DNA of 53,861 bases from Rikenellaceae bacterium (GCA_020860245.1 JAJBUQ010000029.1:1-53861), one strand, 5' to 3'; shown: positions 17,681-25,401, numbered from the stretch's first letter. Notes: generated by a model not told the origin, from the letters alone. Numbers and translations: made by a program.

Positions 17681-18532
17681 ATGGAGACACGGAATAATAT
17701 CAATCCGGCAGCCGAAGAGATGATCTTCAGTTACGCCGATGTTTTTTTCAGTTGCTACTATAATGACGAGAGCGGCTGTTTTCACCAGTCGCGCGACCAT
17801 GCGCTTAACTATGTTTATTCCGGTGAGATGATGATAGACGACGGTAGAAAGAAAATTCATGTCCGTAAAGGGGAATGCGTATTTATCCGCCGCGACCACC
17901 GTATAACTACGTATAAAAAACCTCTTGACGGGCAGCAGTACTGCGGTATTTTTATGTCTTTCACCCGGAAGTTCCTGCGCGAAAATTTTCACAGACTTGA
18001 AGCCAATAAAATATCGGAGGATTCTCTCAAAATGAAATCGAGCGTACTTAAACTCCCTCAAACACCCGAACTGGAAAGCCTTTTCAGCTCGATGGTGCCG
18101 TATTTTAATACCACGGTAAAACCGAATGACGATTTGATGCAACTCAAACTTTATGAAGGCCTGCTGGCTCTGCTCCATATAGACAACAGGTTCGCCCCCA
18201 CTCTATTCGATTTTACCGAACCTTGGAAGATCGATATCTTGGATTTTATGAACCAGAATTATATGTACGATTTTACCCTGGAAGATTTAGCGAATTTCAC
18301 CGGGAGAAGCCTTGCCACTTTTAAACGTGATTTCAGGAAAATAAGCGATCTGACTCCTCAAAAATGGTTGATCCGGAAACGGCTCGAAGTAGCTTACGAA
18401 TTGATGAAGCAGGGCGGGAAAAAGGTACAGGATGTATATTCGGAGGTCGGCTTTAAGAATCCGTCCCATTTCTCTACGGCATTTAAAAAACAATTTGGTA
18501 TTCCGCCAACTTCCCTGCAACCTGCGGGGTAA
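17681..18532 (+). CDS. AraC-family transcriptional regulator
   Basis: The 283-residue protein has an N-terminal sensing domain (about 1-165) of cupin type (HALNYVYSGEMMIDD, then IHVRKGECVFIRRDH) and a C-terminal pair of helix-turn-helix motifs (about 185-280). The first is FTLEDLANFTGRSLATFKRDF; the second lies in VQDVYSEVGFKNPSHFSTAFKKQFG, a standard AraC signature. The ligand is unknown. It is transcribed in the same direction as the MFS exporter, 108 bp before its likely start, and heads a cluster ending with the O-acetyltransferase. Tandem repeats upstream of itself, of the MFS gene and of the first hydrolase are its best candidate binding sites. The region is visibly GC-richer than the flanking AT-rich orphans, which could reflect a separate origin. 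Confidence 0.93.
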   Translation: METRNNINPAAEEMIFSYADVFFSCYYNDESGCFHQSRDHALNYVYSGEMMIDDGRKKIHVRKGECVFIRRDHRITTYKKPLDGQQYCGIFMSFTRKFLRENFHRLEANKISEDSLKMKSSVLKLPQTPELESLFSSMVPYFNTTVKPNDDLMQLKLYEGLLALLHIDNRFAPTLFDFTEPWKIDILDFMNQNYMYDFTLEDLANFTGRSLATFKRDFRKISDLTPQKWLIRKRLEVAYELMKQGGKKVQDVYSEVGFKNPSHFSTAFKKQFGIPPTSLQPAG

Positions 18533-18567
18533 CAGGGATTGATCTGTGAAGAAAGATCAGTTCAGTC
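18532..18567 (+). promoter_or_regulatory. Tandem operator upstream of the MFS gene (site C)
   Basis: The downstream half-site AGATCAGTTCAGTC (18554-18567) matches sites A and B at most positions. TGATCT at 18540-18545 precedes TCAGTC at 18562-18567 by the same 22-bp period. It overlaps the end of the AraC gene. No TAnnTTTG element is visible at the spacing seen in the other two copies, so this site is weaker or works differently. Confidence 0.5.
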
Positions 18568-18640
18568 TTAGAAGAATGCGGCTGCGGGAAATTTTTCTTT
18601 TATCCGCAGTATGAACATAATTAAATCCACATATATCATC

Positions 18641-19852
18641 ATGAAAAAATTGGAAGCGGATATCGAACAAACAGAAAATAAACCGCAGTTGACACGAGGC
18701 CTTTTATGGTTAATAACCATAGGGGCCGGGCTGGTACTTGCCAACTTATATTATAATCAGCCCCTTCTCAGCCATATCGCTGCGGACTTCGGAGTAAGCG
18801 AATCGGCGGCGAGCAAAGTGGCTATGATCACACAACTCGGTTATGCCGCCGGCCTCTTTTTTATCGTTCCGCTGGGAGATATGATGAGACGCAAGAAGAT
18901 AATACTCGTCGATTTCGGGTTTATGCTCCTTGCCTTATTCGCCGTAGCGTTATCACCATCGTTCTCAACAATAATTATCGCAAGTTTTTTCTTGGGTCTG
19001 ACAACTATTATCCCGCAGATATTCTTACCCCTTACCGCACAGCTGTCCAGACCTGAAGAAACGGCAAAAAGCATGGCGATGGTCGTGAGCGGTATGCTTA
19101 TCGGAATGCTCGCTTCGCGGGTTTTCAGCGGAATACTGGCAGAATATTTCGGATGGCGCGCAGTTTATCTGGTAGCTATGTGCATCATGCTGATTCTCGG
19201 GTTATGTATGGCTTTATTCTTACCGGAGATAAAACCTACCTTCAAAGGCACCTATCGGGAGTTGATGCTGTCCATTCTTTACTATGTAAAAACGCTGCCC
19301 GACCTGCGGATGGCAGCCCTGCGCGGCGGCCTTGTATTCGGTTCGTTCTCTATGTTGTGGGCCACGCTCGCATTCAGACTGAACGGCGCGCCCTTTTTGG
19401 CAGGAAGCGACGTGGCGGGAGCGATGGGGCTTGTCGGGATCGTCGGCGCTGTGGCTGCCAATGTGGTCGGACGGATAACGAATAAATACGGACAAAATAG
19501 AATTCTCACCGCCGGAGCATCCGTTATGCTTTTATCGTGGGTGATTTTAGGGCTGGGAGGATCTACCTATGCCGGTATTATCGCAGGTGTGATTCTGATA
19601 GATATGGGAATCCAGGCTATGAATATATCGAATCAGAGTCTCATTTTTTCCTCCCATAAAGAAGCCACGAATCGGATAAATACTGCATACATGGTAACCT
19701 TTTTCATAGGCGGTGCCGTAGGAACATGGATCGGAGGCTTAATATGGGGGCTGTTTGGATGGACAGGAGTAACCTTTTGCGGAGGGTTATTTATCCTTCT
19801 TTGCCTGTTGTTCCATTTATCCTATTTGCGGAAAGAGGCAATAAATCGGTAA
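18641..19852 (+). CDS. MFS transporter
   Basis: This is a 12-helix major facilitator, probably a proton-driven exporter in the inner membrane. From the ATG at 18641 it has 403 residues; an in-frame ATG at 18611 adds ten residues (MNIIKSTYII) that look less natural. The loop between helices 2 and 3 carries the MFS motif A variant GDMMRRKK. The opening LVLANLYYNQPLLSHIA and the SESAASKVAMITQLGYAAGL block resemble drug- or sugar-efflux MFS proteins of the YgaY/AraJ type. It sits between the AraC gene and the hydrolase pair and has its own upstream operator copy, so it is likely in the same regulon. The substrate is unknown; export of the inducer or of the hydrolase product is an inference from context. 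Confidence 0.9.
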   Translation: MKKLEADIEQTENKPQLTRGLLWLITIGAGLVLANLYYNQPLLSHIAADFGVSESAASKVAMITQLGYAAGLFFIVPLGDMMRRKKIILVDFGFMLLALFAVALSPSFSTIIIASFFLGLTTIIPQIFLPLTAQLSRPEETAKSMAMVVSGMLIGMLASRVFSGILAEYFGWRAVYLVAMCIMLILGLCMALFLPEIKPTFKGTYRELMLSILYYVKTLPDLRMAALRGGLVFGSFSMLWATLAFRLNGAPFLAGSDVAGAMGLVGIVGAVAANVVGRITNKYGQNRILTAGASVMLLSWVILGLGGSTYAGIIAGVILIDMGIQAMNISNQSLIFSSHKEATNRINTAYMVTFFIGGAVGTWIGGLIWGLFGWTGVTFCGGLFILLCLLFHLSYLRKEAINR

Positions 19853-19881
19853 ATGAGCCTTTGAGAAAGACAAGTTGAGCC
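19846..19881 (+). promoter_or_regulatory. Tandem operator upstream of the hydrolase operon (site B)
   Basis: TGAGCC at 19854-19859 recurs at 19876-19881, again 22 bp apart. The downstream half AGACAAGTTGAGCC (19868-19881) agrees with site A at 12 of 14 positions, and the match extends upstream (GAA) and downstream (TACAG). The distance to the -7 element is the same as at site A. Confidence 0.65.
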
Positions 19882-19903
19882 TTACAGTAACGCTTCTGTA
19901 AGG
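19880..19903 (+). terminator. Hairpin after the MFS gene, overlapping the hydrolase promoter region
   Basis: CCTTACAG and CTGTAAGG form an 8-bp perfect stem with an 8-nt loop, followed by a T-rich run. It lies 27 bp after the MFS stop and may end that transcript; because it sits between operator and -7 element it could also be part of the regulator site. Confidence 0.5.
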
Positions 19904-19912
19904 CTTTTGCTT

Positions 19913-19920
19913 TAGTTTTG
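19913..19920 (+). promoter_or_regulatory. -7 element of the hydrolase operon
   Basis: TAGTTTTG fits TAnnTTTG. It starts 32 bp after the last base of operator B, exactly as the TATATTTG of the AraC promoter does after operator A, and leaves a leader of about 20 nt to the ATG at 19948. Confidence 0.65.
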
Positions 19921-19947
19921 CATTATTAAACAATAAAAAATATTAAA

Positions 19948-21009
19948 ATGAAAAGAATAGCGATTCTTATATTAACGACCGTCCTCCTTACAGGATATTC
20001 TTACGGTCGGAATAATAATGAAAACCAAAACCCGGAATATATGAATACTCCAACATTTACAACCGAGTGGGACAAGACCTTCCCGCAGAGCGATAAGGTA
20101 GATCACAGAAAAGTACAGTTTACCAACCGCTTCGGCATCACACTCACAGGCGATCTTTATACTCCGAAGAATACGGAAGGCAAACTGCCTGCCATCGCCG
20201 TCAGCGGTCCGTTCGGGGCTGTGAAAGAACAATCTTCCGGTCTTTATGCCCAAACCATGGCCGAGCGTGGGTTTATCACCCTGGCTTTCGATCCGTCTTA
20301 CACAGGTGAGAGCGGCGGGGAACCGCGTTATGTGGCCTCACCTGACATTAATACCGAGGATTTCAGCGCGGCCGTTGATTTTCTATCCATACAGGATAAT
20401 ATCGATCCTGACCGTATCGGAATAATAGGTATCTGCGGATGGGGCGGTCTTGCGATCAATGCCGCGGCGATTGATACACGAATCAAAGCTACCGCGGCCT
20501 CGACTATGTACGATATGAGCCGGGTGAATGCGAACGGTTATAACGATTCGATGGATGCTGAAGCCCGTTACGAACTTCGTGAGCAGCTCAATGCACAGCG
20601 CACGGTCGATGCCCGGAACGGGAATAACGTGCTTGCCGGCGGCGTTGTCGATTCGCTCCCGGAAGATGCCCCGAAGTTTATCAAGGACTATTACGATTAC
20701 TACAAAACTCCGTGCGGTTATCATGAACGCTCGCTTAATTCCAACAACGGATGGAACGCAACCTCCGCCCTATCATTTATCAATACACAACAGCTTTCGT
20801 ATGCCGGGGAAATCCGCAATCCGGTACTGATAATTCACGGTGAGAAAGCGCACTCACGTTATTTCGGAGAAGATGCTTTTAAAAAACTCACAGGCGATAA
20901 CAAGGAATTGATGATAATTCCCAGTGCAAGCCATACGGATTTGTACGACCAGACGGATATTATACCGTTCGATAAACTGGAGTCCTTCTTTAAACAAAAC
21001 CTGAAATAA
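19948..21009 (+). CDS. Secreted alpha/beta hydrolase with Cys at the nucleophile position
   Basis: This is an alpha/beta-fold hydrolase of the dienelactone hydrolase/YcjY group, 353 residues, with an N-terminal signal peptide (about 1-20), so probably periplasmic. The nucleophile elbow reads GIICGWGG in effect (residues 159-167), with C163 where a Ser is usual and Trp at the second position after it. The likely catalytic His is in SASHTDLYD (about 331), and an acid is expected after the LIIHGEKAHS strand. Residues FDPSYTGESGGEPRY form the conserved oxyanion-side loop of this subgroup. The next gene encodes a shorter cytosolic relative 9 bp downstream. The ester, lactone or other substrate is unknown. 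It is the first gene after operator B. Confidence 0.85.
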   Translation: MKRIAILILTTVLLTGYSYGRNNNENQNPEYMNTPTFTTEWDKTFPQSDKVDHRKVQFTNRFGITLTGDLYTPKNTEGKLPAIAVSGPFGAVKEQSSGLYAQTMAERGFITLAFDPSYTGESGGEPRYVASPDINTEDFSAAVDFLSIQDNIDPDRIGIIGICGWGGLAINAAAIDTRIKATAASTMYDMSRVNANGYNDSMDAEARYELREQLNAQRTVDARNGNNVLAGGVVDSLPEDAPKFIKDYYDYYKTPCGYHERSLNSNNGWNATSALSFINTQQLSYAGEIRNPVLIIHGEKAHSRYFGEDAFKKLTGDNKELMIIPSASHTDLYDQTDIIPFDKLESFFKQNLK

Positions 21010-21018
21010 TTCCACCCT

Positions 21019-21939
21019 ATGAGTTACAAAGAAAAAGTTTTCTTTAAAAACCAAACCCTTAGAATGGCAGGGGATTTATACTTCCCGGCCGGGTTCGAAC
21101 CCGAAAAGAAATATGCTGCCATAGTAGTATCGCATCCGGGTAACGGCGTAAAAGAACAAGTTGCCGGATTGTACGCTTCCAAACTCGCCGACCACGGTTT
21201 TATCGGTTTCGCTTTCGATGCCTCCCACCAGGGAGAGAGTGAAGGTATGCCGCGCTATCTTGACGACCCGGCCAAAAGGGTCGAAGACATCCGCTGTGCG
21301 ATAGATTATCTGGTTACCCTACCTTACATAGACGAGAACCGCATCGGGGCGATGGGAATCTGCGCCGGTGCTGGTTACGCCATCAACGCCGCACAAACGG
21401 AATTACGGATACAGGCAGTAGCCGGAATCAGTACCTGGGATGTAGGTGACAGCCAGCGTAACGGTTTTGCACGCAAATGGACAGTTGAACAGAAAAAACA
21501 AATACTCCGTGAGGTAGCGGCACAGCGGACACGCGAGGCAAGAGGCGAAAAGCCGCGCCTGGTCGGATATGTACCGAACTCACCGGAAGAATTTACAGAG
21601 GATACACCCGTAATCCAACGGGAAGCGTACGAGTATTACTGTACTCCGCGCGCGGCACATCCCAATTCCCATAATAAATTCCTATTCACCTGTAACGACC
21701 GTTTCGCGGCATGGCATGCATTTGATCTGATAGATACTATTTCGCCCCGCCCGATACTGTTTATCGTGGGTAGCCGCGCTGATACGCTCTATTTTTCCGA
21801 ATCTGCTTATAAGGCTGCCAAAGAGCCGAAAGAGATTTTTACTATCGAAGGGGCAAGCCATGTCGATCTGTACGATAAATCTCCGCAAGTTAAGAAGGTA
21901 ACAGAAAAACTGGAGGAATTTTTCCGTAATTCATTATAG
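21019..21939 (+). CDS. Cytosolic alpha/beta hydrolase, paralogue of the preceding gene
   Basis: The 306-residue protein has no signal peptide and aligns along its length with the preceding secreted hydrolase: FAFDASHQGESEGMPRY corresponds to FDPSYTGESGGEPRY, and GASHVDLYD to SASHTDLYD. The nucleophile elbow is GICAGAG (C115), a G-x-C-x-G as in dienelactone hydrolases. The likely catalytic His is about residue 287. It starts 9 bp after its neighbour's stop and ends 2 bp before the acetyltransferase, so the three genes are one operon. A secreted and a cytosolic copy side by side suggest that one compound is processed in two compartments, or two related steps; this is inference. Confidence 0.88.
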   Translation: MSYKEKVFFKNQTLRMAGDLYFPAGFEPEKKYAAIVVSHPGNGVKEQVAGLYASKLADHGFIGFAFDASHQGESEGMPRYLDDPAKRVEDIRCAIDYLVTLPYIDENRIGAMGICAGAGYAINAAQTELRIQAVAGISTWDVGDSQRNGFARKWTVEQKKQILREVAAQRTREARGEKPRLVGYVPNSPEEFTEDTPVIQREAYEYYCTPRAAHPNSHNKFLFTCNDRFAAWHAFDLIDTISPRPILFIVGSRADTLYFSESAYKAAKEPKEIFTIEGASHVDLYDKSPQVKKVTEKLEEFFRNSL

Positions 21940-21941
21940 TT

Positions 21942-22502
21942 ATGAAAGATATTTTCGAACGCCTTCGAAAAGGCGAAACAATACCGGCCGATGATCCGGA
22001 AGGATATAAAATGCGGGAAGCGTCATACGCGACAAAAAAATTGTTGGTACGACTGAATGATTCCTCCGACCCCGCTGAGGTGAGAAAACTTTTAGGGCAG
22101 ATCACTGGAACCACCATTGACGATAGTACAGCTTTATTTACACCCATATACATAAACTACGGGAAGCATACTCGGATCGGGAAGAATGTATTCATCAATT
22201 TTGGATGCACTTTGCTCGATTTGGGAGGCATAACAATAGAGGACGATGTTTTGATCGGCCCAAACGTCAGCCTTCTGTCCGAAGGGCATCCCGTTTCTCC
22301 CGACGAACGGCATTCTCTGGAGGTAGGCCATATTTATATTAAACATAATGTTTGGATCGGGGCAGGGGCAACAGTCCTCTCCGGAGTAACCATCGGTGAG
22401 AACTCCGTTATAGCTACTGGGGCTGTTGTTACCAAAGATGTTCCGGATAACGTTATAGTTGCGGGTATTCCGGCAAAAGTGATTAGAGAAATATCCACAT
22501 AG
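21942..22502 (+). CDS. Sugar O-acetyltransferase (maltose/galactoside acetyltransferase type)
   Basis: The 186-residue acetyl-CoA-dependent acyltransferase has a left-handed parallel beta helix. The N-terminal 55 residues match the Mac domain (FERLRKGETIPADDPE, then AKKLLVRLN-like). Hexapeptide repeats follow from about residue 65 (TRIGKNVFINFGCTLLDLG), with the catalytic His region LLSEGHPVSPDERHSLE and the closing KHNVWIGAGATVLSGVTIGE. Length and layout are those of Maa/LacA enzymes, which acetylate the 6-OH of glucose, maltose or galactosides, often as detoxification or for export. As last gene of the hydrolase operon next to an MFS exporter, it may acetylate the product before export. A terminator-like hairpin follows at 22581. 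Confidence 0.92.
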   Translation: MKDIFERLRKGETIPADDPEGYKMREASYATKKLLVRLNDSSDPAEVRKLLGQITGTTIDDSTALFTPIYINYGKHTRIGKNVFINFGCTLLDLGGITIEDDVLIGPNVSLLSEGHPVSPDERHSLEVGHIYIKHNVWIGAGATVLSGVTIGENSVIATGAVVTKDVPDNVIVAGIPAKVIREIST

Positions 22503-22580
22503 TCGGAAAAATGTAAAAGGTAAGAATTAATAATTCCTGAATGTACAGCTTACAGTCACCGGTGCTCAAGCAACAAGGAA

Positions 22581-22623
22581 ACAAACTCCCAAAACGTTTA
22601 TTGTAAATGATTTGGGAGCTTGT
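22581..22623 (+). terminator. Probable terminator of the hydrolase-acetyltransferase operon
   Basis: ACAAACTCCCAAA pairs with TTTGGGAGCTTGT with one mismatch, around a 17-nt loop. No long T run follows, so strength is uncertain. Confidence 0.5.
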
Positions 22624-22968
22624 TAAAGTAAACAGAAACGGACACAGCAATTTCCGACAAAAACGATGATTGCGTATTAAGTTACATACAGTATTTATCT
22701 CAGGATAAATTTGGGCATTACTACCTTTTTTACGGTAATTTTTAATATTCAAGTATAAATACTATTTGTTCCGATAGCATTAGCTATTGTGTTGATTCAA
22801 CAGGAAATCGCCAATTTTCAAACAATCAAGCACACAATTTGACTAATGCCTACGGTTACGCGTGCATTTCTGTCTGATTGGTGGGTGATTGGCGACACCT
22901 CTGTTGAAGGCGGAAATCGCTCACGTTCTGCGTGATAACATAATGGTTTATGCATAAATTTCACGCTT
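22624..22968. other. Intergenic region at the edge of the mobile region
   Basis: I see no gene. The GC content drops here compared with the operon before it. No promoter of the TAnnTTTG type is obvious before the zinc-ribbon gene. Confidence 0.35.
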
Positions 22969-23184
22969 ATGGAGGAACAAAAAAAACATCTTAAATGTCC
23001 TTGTTGTGGTAAAGATTTTAACTGTATTACGGAAGAATACTTACCAGAATATTGTCCACAGTGTAGCATATCTGTTAAAAATAAAGACATGTCTCTATCA
23101 TTTAAATTAGAAGATGATACTTCAAATTTATCTGGAATTTTATTGTTATCGGGTATCATACTAACTTTTGTTATGTTATTATGA
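22969..23184 (+). CDS. Small zinc-ribbon membrane protein
   Basis: The 71-residue protein has two Cys pairs, CPCCGKDF near residue 10 and CPQCS near residue 30, forming a likely zinc ribbon. The C-terminal 18 residues (SGILLLSGIILTFVMLL) form a single membrane helix. The ATG at 22969 is the first in-frame start. Such small zinc-ribbon proteins are often found in mobile or accessory regions with no known role. It lies in AT-rich DNA 261 bp before the IS1595-type transposase and has no operon partner. The frame is convincing because both Cys pairs and the tail helix are intact. Confidence 0.6.
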   Translation: MEEQKKHLKCPCCGKDFNCITEEYLPEYCPQCSISVKNKDMSLSFKLEDDTSNLSGILLLSGIILTFVMLL

Positions 23185-23360
23185 GAATTTGCAGAGTCTG
23201 AATTTAATTACAATTTTTCAATAGGGTTAAAAATATTGGTATTTTCCATTTTCCAATAGGAAATTATGAACAATACCAAACTAAGATATTTTGTCTTCGT
23301 CAAGCTAACTATTAAAATCTAATTATCAGGTTCTTAACATTTTTTACTTTCAATCTTCTT

Positions 23361-23405
23361 TTTTGAGAAAGATGTGGTGTAGAATTGCAAACCACTTTCT
23401 CAAAA
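23361..23405 (+). repeat. Long imperfect hairpin upstream of the transposase
   Basis: TTTTGAGAAAG pairs with CTTTCTCAAAA, continued after a 3-nt bulge by TGGT with ACCA, around a 12-nt loop. It ends 40 bp before the transposase ATG and has no T run on either side, so it does not look like a normal terminator. It could limit read-through transcription or translation of the transposase. Confidence 0.5.
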
Positions 23406-23445
23406 TGCGCTTACATAGCAAAAGCATCATTTTAATGCGGATGCT

Positions 23446-24447
23446 ATGTTTAAAAATAACCATACTAATCAAATCTTGAGAATTATGAAAGAGGTAATGC
23501 AGATAAAAACTCATGCCGATTTTAGAAAATTCTTTGGTAGTGAAGAAAAATGCTATGAATATTTAGAAGCCAAAAGATTTAAAAACGGTGTTAAATGTTT
23601 ACATTGTGGTAATAATGAGAAGATATATAAATGCGCAGGACATAGATGGAAATGTTCAAAATGCACAAAGTCCTTTAGCGCAAAAACAAAAACTTGCATG
23701 GAATTTTCAAAAATACCATTAACTACTTGGTTTGAAGTGATTTGGATTGTTACTAACAATAAAAAAGGAGTTAGTTCGATTTGGCTGTCCGGAGAAACAG
23801 GATTATCTCAGAGGACATGCTGGTTCTTATTAAAGCGAATCCAAAAAGTAATGGGAGTAGAAAATAGAAAAGTTCTTCGTGGAGATATAGAGGTTGATGA
23901 AACATATATATATAGTCCTAATAAGAACAAACATAGCTCCCGGAAAATTCCTCATAATAAAGGGCGTAGTTTGATCGGAAGAACACCTATATTTGTAATG
24001 GTTGAACGCGGAGGAAATGCTTTTGCAAGGACAGTAGAATCAGTTGAATCAGATTCTTTGATCCCTTATATTAAGAAGTTTTCAGAAAAAGATTGTAGTA
24101 TATTTTCAGACGAGTGGATTGCATACCAACCACTTTCGAAATTAGGATACGATCATGAAATTGTTAGACATGGGATAAAAGAATATGTTAGCGGAAAAGC
24201 AACAACAAATACGGCAGAATCTTTCAATTACCAGATAAAACGAGCTATAAATACACAACATTGGATATCATTTAAACACAGTCAATTACTATGCAACTCG
24301 GTTGTTTTCCGATACAATGCAAGAAAAATGAGCTTTACAGAGCGTTTTGACCACTTGTTTAATGATTTAGAAGATTCACAAATAAAATATAAAGATTTAA
24401 TTTATGGAAGAAGAAGAAATTTTGCAATCGAACCAGTGTGCTCCTAA
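23446..24447 (+). CDS. IS1595 family transposase (ISXO2-like)
   Basis: The 333-residue transposase has an N-terminal zinc ribbon (C51-x2-C54 and C70-x2-C73) for DNA binding, then an ISXO2-type DDE-like catalytic domain. Candidate acidic residues are D151 (GDIEVDETYI), D222 (IFSDEWIAY) and E258 (TNTAESFN, the family's H/N-x-x-E-S region). All motifs are present and the frame is intact at close to the family length, so it could be active. A helix-turn-helix-like stretch lies at SSIWLSGETGLSQRTCWFLL (about 110-129). It is the only intact transposase in the window. Its 3' end overlaps a small acidic ORF in another frame. Confidence 0.93.
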   Translation: MFKNNHTNQILRIMKEVMQIKTHADFRKFFGSEEKCYEYLEAKRFKNGVKCLHCGNNEKIYKCAGHRWKCSKCTKSFSAKTKTCMEFSKIPLTTWFEVIWIVTNNKKGVSSIWLSGETGLSQRTCWFLLKRIQKVMGVENRKVLRGDIEVDETYIYSPNKNKHSSRKIPHNKGRSLIGRTPIFVMVERGGNAFARTVESVESDSLIPYIKKFSEKDCSIFSDEWIAYQPLSKLGYDHEIVRHGIKEYVSGKATTNTAESFNYQIKRAINTQHWISFKHSQLLCNSVVFRYNARKMSFTERFDHLFNDLEDSQIKYKDLIYGRRRNFAIEPVCS

Positions 24448-24541
24448 AGAGGAAATGGACTTCGAAGAAATAATTGAAATTAATCCAGATGGGTTAGATT
24501 TCGATGAAATGATAGATAAATTAATTAATCAAAATAAATAG
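24404..24541 (+). CDS. Small acidic ORF overlapping the transposase 3' end
   Basis: The 45-residue ORF begins at an ATG inside the last 44 bp of the transposase gene, in a different frame, and ends at TAG. The peptide is very acidic (MEEEEILQSNQCAPKEEMDF, then repeated I-E-I and D-F-D-E-M patterns). I do not recognise it. The overlap suggests translational coupling with the transposase, and the codons after the overlap look selected (regular acidic/hydrophobic spacing). It might encode a transposition accessory protein or DNA mimic, or be chance. Confidence 0.45.
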   Translation: MEEEEILQSNQCAPKEEMDFEEIIEINPDGLDFDEMIDKLINQNK

Positions 24542-24605
24542 TTATGTCGCTAATAGATCACTTATATCCACACTTACCCGATCCGGTTTGTTAACAAGAC
24601 AATTT

Positions 24606-24967
24606 GGTAAATCAGTCATTCCCAATTGTTTTTTCAAATTCAACAGAGACAGCTCTTTTAGCTGAGATTCAACGTTTAAAGAATCTTTTGCAGATTGACA
24701 AAAGAAAAACGATCATAATGAGAAGATTGAATCACTTGATAACCTAAAGACTGAGCCATAGTCGAAAGTAAATACGTTCCATAAAATACTGGATCATATT
24801 GATTACAGATTCGGGAAGCTCGAAAGACCGATTCAAAATATGGCACAATACACAAATCTATTTGATGGGAATAGATTGCTGGACAATCAGGATATGGCAC
24901 TATTAAACATAAGCAAACGAACCTTGCAAAGATTTAGAAAATCAGGGCTTTTAGAATACCAAGAAGT
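24606..24967 (+). pseudogene. Broken HTH_17 (excisionase-like) DNA-binding protein gene
   Basis: Pieces of a Bacteroidetes mobile-element HTH protein are spread over two frames. The N-terminal part (SNSTETALLAEIQRLKNLLQ) is in one frame at about 24630-24700. The rest is in another, interrupted by TAG at 24759-24761, and contains the winged HTH core RLLDNQDMALLNISKRTLQR then FRKSGLLEYQE, ending near 24967. The usual C-terminal segment after YQE is gone; from there the sequence continues as unrelated residues to TAA at 24993-24995. A frameshift, a stop and a 3' truncation make it a clear pseudogene. Intact relatives flank conjugative transposons and encode small regulators or excisionases. It meets a second, inverted HTH remnant at the break. 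Confidence 0.75.
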
Positions 24968-25139
24968 GTTTGCAACATTCTGGTTGAGATATTAAAACAG
25001 ACAAACATCCTGGCTGTATAGACAGCCAGTAAGATTCTTTTTACGAGAATGGTAGCAAAGCACTTCCATGCGGCGGGCAAAATTTTCCAACTTCGAGAGC
25101 ATAGCTATAGCTTCGAATGTCTTTGCAGATATTTCTATT
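24968..25139 (-). pseudogene. Second HTH_17 remnant, inverted, fused to an integrase fragment
   Basis: On the minus strand the residues ISAKTFEAIAMLSKLENFAR, then RMEVLCYHSRKKNLTG and YSQDVCL, match the N-terminal half of HTH_17 proteins of mobile elements. A TAA follows at about 24992-24994. One frame over, the sequence resumes as NISTRMLQT, equal to the NISKRTLQT recognition helix of the family. The gene is therefore frameshifted and then lost at the same point where the plus-strand HTH remnant ends. Its 5' side is joined in frame to the integrase fragment. Confidence 0.7.
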
Positions 25140-25401
25140 TTATCGAATTCCATTTCGCGGTAAATCTGCATAATCCGCATACGGATGGTATCTAACCGGA
25201 AATTTAATTCCTGATCTTCCCGGCTATCCTCGATTGAACGTTCGGCAATGGAATTCCATTTTTCAGGATTAATTTTAAGACTAATGGAGATTTCTCTTCT
25301 TTGTCCATTTACTGTCACACGAAGGAAAATAGGTGTTTTACCATCTCTGGTAACCCGTGATGCCTTTACGACAAACAGGATTTTAAAGGTATCCTTTTCA
25401 T
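25140..25401 (-). pseudogene. Tyrosine recombinase (integrase) N-terminal fragment
   Basis: The minus strand encodes the N-terminal arm-binding domain of a Bacteroidetes integrase: DTFKILFVVKASRVTRDGKT, then PIFLRVTVNGQRREISISLK, INPEKWN and the helix DTIRMRIMQIYREMEF. The natural start ATG at 25401 is one base out of frame; adding one A to the AAAA run after it would give MKKDTFK. The catalytic Arg-His-Tyr domain is absent, and near codon 57 of the open part the protein runs straight into an HTH_17 fragment. It lies downstream of the 3' end of tRNA-Ser, the usual target of such integrases. It cannot be active. Confidence 0.78.

Larger units (their letters stand above)
23446..24541 (+). mobile_element. 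IS1595-family insertion sequence (coding part; ends not resolved)
   Basis: The element contains an intact ISXO2-like transposase and an overlapping 45-codon ORF. I could not find convincing terminal inverted repeats or an 8-bp target duplication by eye, so true ends lie somewhere in about 23190-23445 and 24541-24605. Inverted segments at 23236-23243/23272-23279 are inside the left flank and are not clearly the terminal repeat. Confidence 0.65.

Noticed and set aside
22818-23159. 113-codon minus-strand frame over the zinc-ribbon gene
   Set aside because: Opposes a gene with intact CxxC pairs and membrane helix; no family resemblance.
23224-24590. Possible IS terminal repeats GGGTTAAAAAT and complement of TTACCC
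   Set aside because: Similarity is too weak and no target duplication is seen.
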